NCBI RefSeq assembly: GCF_004137245.1
Contig: NZ_SDWS01000001.1
Location: 1-64,000 of the forward strand
Origin: Nocardioides glacieisoli
Lineage (GTDB): Bacteria > Actinomycetota > Actinomycetes > Propionibacteriales > Nocardioidaceae
Direction: 5' to 3'
Length of the DNA: 64,000 bases
Part shown: in pieces, positions 8,422 through 16,009 of the stretch
Numbering within the stretch: the stretch's first letter is position 1
How the letters are laid out: the number at the start of each line of letters is the position of its first letter
The notes under the pieces: generated by a model
Databases searched by the model: none
What the model saw: only the letters and a program-made list of their open reading frames with translations
Told to the model about the DNA's origin: nothing
Translations under genes and position numbers: made by a program

Positions 8422-9336
8422 GTGACAGAGCTCCCCGTCCTCGATGCGACTGAACAGCGAATCCTCGGCAGCCTGCTGGAGAAGCAGACCACCGTGCCGG
8501 CCACCTATCCCCTCTCCGCGAACGCACTGGTGTCGGCGTGCAATCAGTCGAGCAGCCGCGACCCCGTCACTGACCTCGACCAGCAGATCGTCGAGCGGAC
8601 TGCGAAGTCGCTCAAGGAGCGCGGGCTGTTGCGGATCGTGTGGTCCGACACCGGGCGCCGGACGCTGAAGTACCACCAGATCCTCGATGAGTATCTCGCC
8701 CTCGAGCCCGACGAGCGGGCGCTGCTCACGGTGCTGCTCCTCCGTGGCCCGCAGGCGCCGGGCGAGCTGCGCACCCGCACCGAGCGGTTGCACGGGTTCG
8801 CCGACCGGCGCGAGGTCGAGGAGTGCTTGCGCGGGATGGCGAGCCGCCCGCAACCGCTGGTCTGCGAGCTCGAGCGCCGGTCGGGCCAGCAGGATCCGCG
8901 CTGGATCCACCTCCTGGGCGCCGCGCCGGCGCAGGCCTCGGGCGAAACCGGACCGGCTGCGAGTGCCGACCCGTCGCGCATCCGCGTCACGCAGATCATC
9001 GCCGACCTCCACGTACCCGACCTCGCCGCCGCCAAGAGCTTCTACAGCGAGTACCTGGGGTTGGCCGAGGAGGAGTTCAACCTGGGCTGGGTGGCCCGCC
9101 ACACGTCTCCTGCATCCAGGGCGACGCTCCAGGTGATGACCAGTGATGCCACCGCGCCCGTGGACCCCGTGGTCTCGGTCATGGTCGACGACGTCGAGCT
9201 CGCCTACCGCCAGGCACAGGAGCGTGGGTACGAGATCGTGCATCCCCTGACGACCGAGGCATGGGGCGTGACTCGCTTCTTCGTCCGTGCTCCCGATGGC
9301 AACGTGCTCAACGTCGTTCAGCAGCACGCAAGCTGA
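8422..9336 (+). CDS. DUF480 (YceH-like) protein fused to a VOC domain
   Basis: 304 aa. Residues about 4-170 match the YceH/DUF480 family (UPF0502): LDATEQRILGSLLEKQTTVPATYPLSANALVSACNQ, paired winged-helix repeats, and the RTRTERLHGFAD motif. Residues about 190-304 are a glyoxalase-fold VOC domain (ADLHVPDLAAAKSFYSEYLGL ... FVRAPDGNVLNVV). YceH is normally about 210 aa and stands alone; the C-terminal VOC fusion is unusual and suggests a ligand-sensing or enzymatic extension. It lies 24 bp downstream of the LTD protein, on the same strand. DUF480 proteins have no settled biochemical role. Confidence 0.85.
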   Translation: MTELPVLDATEQRILGSLLEKQTTVPATYPLSANALVSACNQSSSRDPVTDLDQQIVERTAKSLKERGLLRIVWSDTGRRTLKYHQILDEYLALEPDERALLTVLLLRGPQAPGELRTRTERLHGFADRREVEECLRGMASRPQPLVCELERRSGQQDPRWIHLLGAAPAQASGETGPAASADPSRIRVTQIIADLHVPDLAAAKSFYSEYLGLAEEEFNLGWVARHTSPASRATLQVMTSDATAPVDPVVSVMVDDVELAYRQAQERGYEIVHPLTTEAWGVTRFFVRAPDGNVLNVVQQHAS

Positions 9337-9449
9337 GGGTCTGGAGAGTCCTTGGTTCTATGCAGGAGTGCGTTTCTCCGCCTCGGGCGGTGCCAAGCAT
9401 GCGTAAGGACGGCGGCGTCGTCGGGTCATGAGGGGCTTGCGCGCGGGCT

Positions 9450-9465
9450 CGGTGGTTCGCCACCG
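9450..9465. terminator. TTCG-tetraloop hairpin between convergent genes
   Basis: CGGTGG, loop TTCG, CCACCG (6-bp stem) in the 174-bp gap between the convergent DUF480-VOC and DUF4386 genes. No T run follows, as is usual in high-GC actinobacteria. Confidence 0.5.
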
Positions 9466-9510
9466 GCCCTGCTCGCATTCTCGGTCAACTTCCAGTCGAC
9501 AAGGCGTCGG

Positions 9511-10254
9511 TCAAGCGCGGGTAGGTGCGGGACTGAGCGTCTCCGCTGGAAGCGGCGACGCTGATGAGGACCGTCGGACTCCCCGGACCAGGAGGTAGCC
9601 GATCATCCAGAACTCCCCGACGCTCGCTGGGACGGTGAGGATCTCGACCAGCATGTCGGCATCAGGCGCGAGGTAGTCCACGAATCCGCTGATGACGTAG
9701 CCGACGCCGCCGGCTACGAGGATCCAACCGAGGGCGCGGGGCATCCACCTCGACTCGATCACGCACCATCCCATCGGCACGAGCCACAGGCCGAAGAAGA
9801 GCGTGCCGACCACCCATAGGTTCTCGCTGACGAGGTAGGCCAGCTGGGCCGCCTCCGGGGCGCCGACCGGATCGAGCGCGACGTCGAGTGCTGTCGCCAT
9901 GCAGGCGGCGCTGATGAGGATGACGACCGCGTTGACGATCCCGAAGACCGCGATCGCTCCGGCCGCGAAGGCGTCAACGGCGCGGAAGAGGCGAAAGAAC
10001 CAGAGCGCGGCCAGCGCCTGGGTAGCCGCGATCGCCATCTCCAGGACAATGCCCGTCCTGGCCAGCGCCTCGTGGTCGACCAGTTGCTGCACTGTGGCGC
10101 CGGGGTCTCCTGGCTCGAAGATCATCGGGCGGACCAGCAGAAAGCCGACCATCCCGGTCAGTGCCAGCCCGAGGTAAAGCACGCCCGTCACTCGAGCGGT
10201 CCGCTTGTCTGCCGCGTGTGGTTCGAGCACCTTCATGACGGTTGGCTGGGTCAT
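9511..10254 (-). CDS. DUF4386 domain membrane protein
   Basis: 247-aa polytopic membrane protein. About seven hydrophobic segments are visible (for example VLYLGLALTGMVGFLLV, AIAVFGIVNAVVILISAACM, LFFGLWLVPMGW). The pattern TARVTGVLYLGLALTG near the N-terminus and the conserved central ENLW...LFFGLWLVPMG are typical of DUF4386. Function unknown. ATG 10254 has GGAG upstream. It diverges from the TetR gene at 10342, with two operator palindromes in the 87-bp gap, so it is very probably the repressor's target. Small DUF4386/TetR pairs suggest a response to a lipophilic compound, which is inference. Confidence 0.85.
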   Translation of the reverse strand: MTQPTVMKVLEPHAADKRTARVTGVLYLGLALTGMVGFLLVRPMIFEPGDPGATVQQLVDHEALARTGIVLEMAIAATQALAALWFFRLFRAVDAFAAGAIAVFGIVNAVVILISAACMATALDVALDPVGAPEAAQLAYLVSENLWVVGTLFFGLWLVPMGWCVIESRWMPRALGWILVAGGVGYVISGFVDYLAPDADMLVEILTVPASVGEFWMIGYLLVRGVRRSSSASPLPAETLSPAPTRA

Positions 10255-10273
10255 GTTTAGCTCCCTCGATATG

Positions 10274-10317
10274 CCTTACGTTGTAAGGCGAAGCCATCGA
10301 ACCATACGTTGTAAGGT
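10274..10317. promoter_or_regulatory. Two TetR-type operators in a divergent promoter
   Basis: First site CCTTACGTTGTAAGG (10274-10288), a perfect 6-bp inverted repeat with a 3-nt centre. Second site ACCATACGTTGTAAGGT (10301-10317), the same motif with one arm degenerate. They lie 28 bp apart, on the same face if counted in near-whole helical turns, between the DUF4386 and TetR start codons. Most likely they bind the adjacent TetR protein and control both genes. Confidence 0.8.
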
Positions 10318-10341
10318 CCGCGCAAGGGACGGAGGTGCAGA

Positions 10342-11013
10342 TTGGAACGGGACCAGCGCGAGCCATTAACCAGGGACCGCGTGCTGAACGTGGCGGTCGC
10401 GATCGCTGACGCCGAAGGGGTGAGCGCCCTCACGATGCGGCGGGTTGCCTCCGCCGTCGGCGTCGAGGCGATGTCGCTCTACCACCACCTGCCCAACAAG
10501 GAAGCGTTGCTCGACGGCGTGGTCGACACCGTGGTGGGGGAGATCCACGAACGACTCGAGGCGGAAGTCTCCGCTCCCGCTGCAGACGACTGGCGTGTCA
10601 CGCTGCGACAACGATTCCTCACCGCCCGGACGGTGATGCTGCGCCATCCCTGGGCGCCAGGACTCATCGGTACCAGGTCCGCGGTCCCGGCCAGCATCTA
10701 CGGCCTGTACGAGGCGCTGCTCGCCACCATGGTGGGCGCCGGCTTCTCCTATCACGTCGCCCATCGAGCACTGCACACCTTCGGAAGCATGCCGCTGGGA
10801 TTCGTCCAGGAGCTCTTCAGCCCGGCCGCGGCCGGCGCCGATGAGGCGGACGACGACCTCGAGGCGATGGCCGAAGCGTTCCCGCATCTGACAGCGATGG
10901 TCGCGGCCGAGGTCCACGACGCCGCCGACGCGGTTCTGGGCTGGTGCGACAGCCAGACCGAGTTCGAGTTCACCCTCGACCTGCTCCTGGACGGCTTCGC
11001 CCGCCAGCTGTGA
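10342..11013 (+). CDS. TetR-family transcriptional regulator
   Basis: 223 aa, TTG start at 10342 behind a GGACGGAGG ribosome site. The N-terminal HTH (residues about 10-55: VLNVAVAIADAEGVSALTMRRVASAVGVEAMSLYHHLPNKEALLDGV) is of the TetR/tetracycline-repressor subtype with the MSLYHH recognition helix. The C-terminal domain of about 150 residues is the TetR_C ligand-binding bundle. It diverges from the DUF4386 gene across two matching palindromes, so it probably represses both. The ligand is unknown. Confidence 0.93.
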   Translation: MERDQREPLTRDRVLNVAVAIADAEGVSALTMRRVASAVGVEAMSLYHHLPNKEALLDGVVDTVVGEIHERLEAEVSAPAADDWRVTLRQRFLTARTVMLRHPWAPGLIGTRSAVPASIYGLYEALLATMVGAGFSYHVAHRALHTFGSMPLGFVQELFSPAAAGADEADDDLEAMAEAFPHLTAMVAAEVHDAADAVLGWCDSQTEFEFTLDLLLDGFARQL

Positions 11014-11094
11014 GCACCGGCCGACCTCGCCCCCCAAGTAGCCGCGCAAGAACGTTGTATCGCGGGTCGCGGATCACGGCTCGGAACAGCTGCT

Positions 11095-12018
11095 TCAAGA
11101 GGTGATTCGGGCTACAGCGGTGATCAAAGGGTGGTCGGTCGCGAGCCGCGTGTTGTAGTCGTCCTTGAACCTGGAGAAGGCCACGTCTGGGGAGCCCATG
11201 ATCCAGTCGATGCCCTTGTTGAACGACGGTGGATTGCACACACCGTCGACGTGGGAACCACCGGCTGCTGCGTGCATGTCACCGGACGCGGTGAAGGCGC
11301 AGAAGAACTTGGCCTTGGCGTTCATGTCACCGAGAACGACGAGCGGGACAGGGTCGGCGGTGCGGCGGTAGCGCAGCACCTCGGCGAGCTCTTGTTGCGT
11401 GGCTTCGTCGCGCAGCGCCCCGGCGGGGCCTCTGACGTCGGCTGGGTTGTGCACTGACATGACCACCAGATGCTGTCCTGTGGCGCGTTGGCGCAGCGTG
11501 ACGACGGGGGTCCTCGTCATCCGGCGGTGGTACGTGCGGGTTCGGATCGTGTGTCCCTCGATGAATGCGAAGTCATCGCTGCGCCAGACAACTGCCTTGT
11601 TGCTCGCACCGAAGGTGCGGTATTCAGGTGCGAGGCTTCTGAGCTTCCGGCGCGCGGAGTGCTCGAGCTCCTGGATACCGGCGACGTCCACGCCGCTTCT
11701 GCGGAACAGCCTCACGGTCCGTTTGGTGCGCACCGTCGAGTGTGGGAACTGGGCACGTCTGGGGTTGCGCCCGTCGGTGTGGGAGGCGAACAAGGCGTTG
11801 TAGGTGGCCACCTTGAACGGTGGACCGACGTGTGACGCTGTCACCGCGGTCGAGGTGGTTTCGATTTTGGTGGGACCGGGCAACGCCACACCCGACGCGG
11901 CGGTAGGACCCATCGTCACGGAGACAGCGAGCAAGGTGACCAAGACACCCAACGCGGCCGTACGCCTGATGGTGCGCGTAGTCGCTGTCGCGGTCCCGGT
12001 TCTCCAGTGGATGCTCAT
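11095..12018 (-). CDS. Secreted endonuclease/exonuclease/phosphatase family protein
   Basis: 307 aa from ATG 12018 (MSIHWRTG). A twin-basic, hydrophobic N-terminus (RRTAALGVLVTLLAVSVTMG) is a signal peptide. The EEP-fold core shows FKVATYNAL, the metal-binding Glu in GIQELEHSARR, VMSVHNPAD, VVLGDMNAKAKF (Asp/Asn catalytic pair) and ATDHPLI (terminal Asp-His). Members hydrolyse phosphodiesters in nucleic acids or lipids. Two Cys in the FFCAF and GVCNPPS segments may form a disulfide. It lies 99 bp downstream of a second gene with an EEP domain (12117-14651) on the same strand, so the two may be co-expressed. Confidence 0.88.
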   Translation of the reverse strand: MSIHWRTGTATATTRTIRRTAALGVLVTLLAVSVTMGPTAASGVALPGPTKIETTSTAVTASHVGPPFKVATYNALFASHTDGRNPRRAQFPHSTVRTKRTVRLFRRSGVDVAGIQELEHSARRKLRSLAPEYRTFGASNKAVVWRSDDFAFIEGHTIRTRTYHRRMTRTPVVTLRQRATGQHLVVMSVHNPADVRGPAGALRDEATQQELAEVLRYRRTADPVPLVVLGDMNAKAKFFCAFTASGDMHAAAGGSHVDGVCNPPSFNKGIDWIMGSPDVAFSRFKDDYNTRLATDHPLITAVARITS

Positions 12019-12116
12019 GTCCTCAGGCTGGGAACTGCTGATAAGTCGGCAATGAACCTGACGTGAAGGCGTTCTCACGCGCGGTTATCGCTGACTACTT
12101 CATACGCAACCGGTCG

Positions 12117-14651
12117 TCAGTCGACTCGTTGCGAAGCAGGTGTCAGGCGGGAGTCCGCGCGAAGGAAGTCGTGGTCGGTGTAAGTAGCCGGGACCACGGT
12201 GCCGGTGGGCGAGGTCAGGCGCTCGTTGCCGTAGACGTGCTGGATGCCGGGAGCCTGCGACGCGGCGGCGTCAGTGAGGGTCCACCAGGCATCCGGGGCG
12301 CAGGACTCACGTCGGTTGACGTCTCCGCCGAAGACCACTGCGCCGTCGTACGCCTCCAGGACGGTGGTCAGCTCCGCGCACTGTGCCTCGTTGGCGGCCT
12401 GCGCGTCGACGGTGCCGCGTGTGCTGAGGTGGGCCGAACACGCGGTCACTCCTCGGACGGTGGTCGCGCATATCCAACGGCGCTCCTCGACCCCGGACTG
12501 GGCGGCGAAAGCCTGGTCCCGACCGCTGACGATCCGCTCCTTGGTCAGGACTGCGTTGCCGAACACGCCGCGTCCCTCGGGCTTGACGCACGGCAGCTCG
12601 GCACCGCGGTAGATGACGGGAGCGAACCGTAGCTGGTAGCCGGTTCGGCGGGCGATCTCGGCGACGTCGCCACTGCACGCTTCGTTGAGCGAGACCGCTT
12701 CGGCGTCCTGCTGCTGGATGGTCACGACCGCCTCGTCGACGACGGCCGGGTAGGCGGTCCTCCCGTAGCAGCCGGCGAGGCCAGAGAGGCAGAGGTTCAT
12801 CTGGAGCATCGTGTACGGCGCGCCGACGCCCAGTCGGGTGGAAGTGACAGGCATGGCCCGAAGGAAGGCCTCGAGGCCGGCGAGGTCGTCGGTGTTGAAG
12901 TGGTCGACGCCCGCGTCGAGGAGCTCGCTCCACACCGCGTCGCGCGCCGGGCCGGCTGTGTCCGGCGTGGCCCAGAACCGGATCCGGTAGCCGGCTGCGT
13001 GAGCCTGGTCGACGATGTCGTGGAGCCTGGTCCGCTCTGCCTCGGGCATCGGGCCGACGCCCTGCCAGGTGAAGAGCTTGGTCCAGTTGTCGCTGAGCAG
13101 CGGGAGGTCGGAGGCGGGCAGCCCCGATGCGAGGTCGCCGATGCGGCCGTCGTACCCGGCGTACCGCGTGCGCTGGGACTGCATGGCAGTCAGGTCGCGA
13201 TTGCCGCTGATCACGGCGGTGACGGCGTCGGGCTTCACCGCGCCCCTGCTGAAGGTCGTCATGATCCGGCGGTGCTCGGCAAGCTCGTCGTGCACGGCTG
13301 CGTACGTCGCTCCGGCCGTGCTCTTGACGTCGATGAGCAGCTGGAAGACGTCGTCGTGGCCGCGGTAGACCTGGCCGCCCTCGCGCCGCACGCGGTCGAC
13401 GAGAGGGTCGAGGTAGAGGGACTCGAGGGTGCGGGAGGGGTCGACGTCGGCGAGGTCGTGCGCGACGAGCAGCTCACCGTCGACGAGCCAGACGTCGGCC
13501 TCGACGCTGGTGAAGCCGTGGGACAGGGCATCGTGCAACGGCCGACCGTGCTCGTAGTCGTTGTGCGCGTGGGCCTGCGGCAGCGGCTGGACCGACGTAC
13601 GACGTGGGGCGTCGTAGGCGCGGGGCAGCCTCAGCCCGCGCTCGGCCATGAGCTCACGCAGCCGGTCGGGGTAGTCGGTGATCAGGCCGTCGACTCCCTT
13701 GTCCATGAGTGCCGCCATGGTCGGCTTGTCGTCGACGGTCCACGGAACGACCGCCAGGCCGGCGGCGTGGGCCTCGTCGACCATCGCGGTCGTCACGTAG
13801 GGCTGGTAGCCCGGGTCGTTCACCGTGCCGTCCTGGGGGAAGCCGTGGACAGGAGAGATCGCGGCGGCGCCGAACGACGCGGCGGCGGCGACCAGGGAGT
13901 CGTCGTAGTCGTCGATGTCGAGGCCCCCGAGCCAGGGTGAGGCGCCCGGCTGGTCGACCTGCAGGAAGTCGCGGTTGGTCAACGCGATGAGCGGGAACCG
14001 GGGCTCGACCTCGGCCATTCGCATCAGCGAGCCCCAGTCGAAGGACTGGATGGTGACCTGGTCGACCAGGTCGGCTGCCCGGACGTCGGCGACGACCTCC
14101 TGCACGAACTGCTCGCGCGGAGCGGTCTCCGCAGGGGCGCCGGCCTCGACCTTGGTCTCGATGTTGAGGCCGACCTGCTTCGCCTTATGGGCGTTCACCA
14201 GATCGAGCACCTGGGCCAGGGTCGGCATCCGCTCACCCGGTTGGAGCTCCTGGCCGGGGTGGGCGGTGAGGCGCTGGCTGCCGCAGTCGAGGGTCTTCAC
14301 CTGGGCAAGGGTGAGCGTGTTGACGTACTTGCCCACGTAGGGGAACTCGTGGTCATCCGGCACTGCCGGCGACGTGTCGCGGCACTTCTGGCCGCTGACC
14401 CGGCGATCGTGGGTGACCACGGCGACGCGATCCTCGGTGATCTGCACGTCGAGCTCGAGGGTGCTGACCCCGAGCTCCAGCGCTTTGGCGAACGCGGGAA
14501 CGGTGCTTTCCACCGTCAACCCGAGGCCGCCGCGGTGGGCCTGAAGGTCGAAACTTCGTTCAGGAGGAGCGGCGGTGGCGGGGGCCGGGACAAAGGCCAT
14601 GAGGGGGAGGGCGAGAAGCGGCGCGAGGGCCAGGCGGGAGATCCGAGACAT
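12117..14651 (-). CDS. Secreted tri-domain phosphodiesterase: GDPD + PLC-like + EEP nuclease
   Basis: 844 aa with a signal peptide (MSRISRLALAPLLALPLMAFVPAPATA). Domain 1 (about 33-335) is a glycerophosphodiester phosphodiesterase: HRGG, ELDVQITEDRVAVVTHDRR, LNIETKVE, VPWTVDD and GVDGLITDYPDRL. Domain 2 (about 355-600) is a second TIM-barrel phosphodiesterase of the PI-PLC/AIM6-like type: AHAHNDYEHGRPLHDALSHG, VEADVWLV, LLIDVK and RFWATPD. Domain 3 (about 610-844) is an endonuclease/exonuclease/phosphatase fold: LQMNLCLSG, CSAHLSTRG, FGGDVNRRESC and TDHDFL. The parts are normally separate proteins, so this is a fused extracellular phosphodiesterase, plausibly for scavenging phosphorus from lipids and nucleic acids. 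Confidence 0.85.
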   Translation of the reverse strand: MSRISRLALAPLLALPLMAFVPAPATAAPPERSFDLQAHRGGLGLTVESTVPAFAKALELGVSTLELDVQITEDRVAVVTHDRRVSGQKCRDTSPAVPDDHEFPYVGKYVNTLTLAQVKTLDCGSQRLTAHPGQELQPGERMPTLAQVLDLVNAHKAKQVGLNIETKVEAGAPAETAPREQFVQEVVADVRAADLVDQVTIQSFDWGSLMRMAEVEPRFPLIALTNRDFLQVDQPGASPWLGGLDIDDYDDSLVAAAASFGAAAISPVHGFPQDGTVNDPGYQPYVTTAMVDEAHAAGLAVVPWTVDDKPTMAALMDKGVDGLITDYPDRLRELMAERGLRLPRAYDAPRRTSVQPLPQAHAHNDYEHGRPLHDALSHGFTSVEADVWLVDGELLVAHDLADVDPSRTLESLYLDPLVDRVRREGGQVYRGHDDVFQLLIDVKSTAGATYAAVHDELAEHRRIMTTFSRGAVKPDAVTAVISGNRDLTAMQSQRTRYAGYDGRIGDLASGLPASDLPLLSDNWTKLFTWQGVGPMPEAERTRLHDIVDQAHAAGYRIRFWATPDTAGPARDAVWSELLDAGVDHFNTDDLAGLEAFLRAMPVTSTRLGVGAPYTMLQMNLCLSGLAGCYGRTAYPAVVDEAVVTIQQQDAEAVSLNEACSGDVAEIARRTGYQLRFAPVIYRGAELPCVKPEGRGVFGNAVLTKERIVSGRDQAFAAQSGVEERRWICATTVRGVTACSAHLSTRGTVDAQAANEAQCAELTTVLEAYDGAVVFGGDVNRRESCAPDAWWTLTDAAASQAPGIQHVYGNERLTSPTGTVVPATYTDHDFLRADSRLTPASQRVD

Positions 14652-14813
14652 GAGTCCACCCGACCGGCGGGATACGAACGGCGGGTGTCGGAACCGCCGG
14701 CCTTGTGACGAGGCTGGATGAACTCTGCGTGCTCCAGGACAGCTGCCTCCGGAGCCAAGGGCATTCGCTGATGGTTGCGACTGCTACGCCGAGTCGACCC
14801 CGACTGGTGAAGT
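14652..14813. other. Intergenic
   Basis: 162 bp between the tri-domain phosphodiesterase and STAS genes. No gene or clear regulatory repeat is seen. Confidence 0.4.
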
Positions 14814-15137
14814 TCAGAAGGACGTGTGTGCTCGGGACCGGGCGCGCCGCGTCTTCAGCTCGAGGACGGCAAGGTCAGCCCGCAAGGGGCGACTGCACCC
14901 GGTGATGGTGAGGGCCACGCCCGACGCCACTGCGGCGGCACAGCAGCGTCTCAGGCCCTCCGCGCCGTCCAGGTCCGCGTGGGTAACCCTCGTGAGGTCG
15001 AGTCCGACGAAGCGGGCACGCTGGCGAAGCGCAGCGTCCACACAGCACCGCAGGTCGTACGCGGCGACGACATCAAGACTGCCGTCGACCACGATCGATG
15101 TCGCTCCCGCGACTGCGAACGAGGTGATGTGGTGCAT
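14814..15137 (-). CDS. STAS-domain protein
   Basis: 107 aa from ATG 15137 (GGAG 9 nt upstream). A single small STAS-like domain: IVVDGSLDVVAAYDLRCCVDAAL, VGLDLTRVTHADLDGAEGLRRCCAAA, ALTITGC. The usual phosphorylatable Ser in the DLSxVxFxDSSG motif is replaced (THADLDGAE), so it is unlikely to be a classical anti-sigma antagonist substrate. An in-frame longer form is possible but has no good start signal. It diverges from the gene at 15360. Confidence 0.6.
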   Translation of the reverse strand: MHHITSFAVAGATSIVVDGSLDVVAAYDLRCCVDAALRQRARFVGLDLTRVTHADLDGAEGLRRCCAAAVASGVALTITGCSRPLRADLAVLELKTRRARSRAHTSF

Positions 15138-15359
15138 CCCCGGTCTCCGCTGTGCTCGAGGTGTTGCACGGTGGCGTGCTCTGAGGACCAACTGTAGGAG
15201 CGGGTCGCTGGAGTGCGAAGCCCAGTTGTAATTGTTCATGCGGCCGTAACCCAAGAGGCCCGGCGAGACGGGGATTCGGCCGATCTCGACGTGGCGGCCG
15301 GGTGCTCGGGACTCGGGACTGGGACGGATTCGTTCATCTGCGTGTGGTCCACTCGCCGC

Positions 15360-15695
15360 ATGCCAGCAACCCAGGTGTCGGGCCGCCACACGCGCATCGA
15401 CGCCACGCTCGACGGTGTGGTCCTGAGCCGCTCGAAGTCGCGCTCCCGCCGCCACGAAGTGGAGCGTGTGGAGCTGGTCGGCTGGGACCGGGTCGTGGGC
15501 GCCTCGATGCTCAAGTCTCGCAGTGGGCGGCCCGTCGTCCGGCTCGCCGTCGACGGTCACGAGGCGGCCGAGCACCACCGCGACGACCCCTTCTCGGTCA
15601 AGCTGCAGAGCGGCTCGCTCGCAGCCGCACAGGAGTTCGTCGACCACGTGAACTTCGAGGTCGACGTACGGCGCCGCTGGCGCAGCGTCACGTGA
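15360..15695 (+). CDS. Hypothetical protein, 111 aa
   Basis: From ATG 15360 the protein is a compact beta-rich sequence (ATLDGVVLSRSKSRSRRHEVERVELVGWDRVVGASMLKSRSGRPVVRLAV) that resembles small PH-like domains in spacing of strands, then a C-terminal helix (SLAAAQEFVDHVNFEVDVRRRW). This fold reading is inference; I do not recognise the family. Codon use is good. It precedes the NRPS operon by about 170 bp on the same strand, without visible coupling. Confidence 0.6.
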   Translation: MPATQVSGRHTRIDATLDGVVLSRSKSRSRRHEVERVELVGWDRVVGASMLKSRSGRPVVRLAVDGHEAAEHHRDDPFSVKLQSGSLAAAQEFVDHVNFEVDVRRRWRSVT

Positions 15696-15867
15696 TGCGT
15701 ACGGGATTGCGGCGTCCGCGCGAGCCCTGACGGAGGCCGGTGAGGCGCGGCTTGATCCGGAGTACGCGCGAGGCAGATGTCCGATTCCTGTGCCATCAAG
15801 GGTGTTCAGGAACTGTTCACCGGGGTCTGCCACGGTGCGCATCCCGTCGCACCCAGCCAGAGGATGA
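15696..15867. promoter_or_regulatory. Presumed promoter region of the Pls operon
   Basis: 172 bp ahead of the small ORF at 15868. It contains GTTCAGGAAC followed directly by TGTTCAC at about 15801-15818, a GTTCA direct repeat inside a small palindrome that could be an operator. No confident -35/-10 pair. Confidence 0.35.
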
Positions 15868-16008
15868 ATGTTGCTCCAGGACGTCCGTGCCTATATCGAT
15901 CGCCTGCACCCATACGGACACTCCATCGGGGAGGGCCACGCTGACGATCCCGTCCTGTTGGATGCGCACCTGAGACCTCGTGACGCCCGGATGGCTGTCG
16001 GCGACTGA
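15868..16008 (+). CDS. Candidate 46-aa leader or small protein of the Pls operon
   Basis: ATG 15868 is preceded by AGAGGA at good spacing. The frame encodes 46 residues starting MLLQDVRAYIDRLHPYGHSI and ends with TGA 16006-16008, one base before the synthetase ATG at 16010. The product is acidic-amphipathic with several His, no signal peptide. It is too short and unlike MbtH. The tight spacing suggests translational coupling to the synthetase. Not recognised; it might be a leader peptide or an accessory factor. Confidence 0.45.
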   Translation: MLLQDVRAYIDRLHPYGHSIGEGHADDPVLLDAHLRPRDARMAVGD

Positions 16009-16009
16009 C

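Noticed and set aside
7876-9327. 483-aa minus-strand ORF
   Set aside because: Antisense to the LTD and DUF480-VOC genes; a Val/Gly/Arg-rich shadow of high-GC coding DNA.
12900-13940. 346-aa plus-strand ORF
   Set aside because: Antisense to the tri-domain phosphodiesterase, with no domain of its own.
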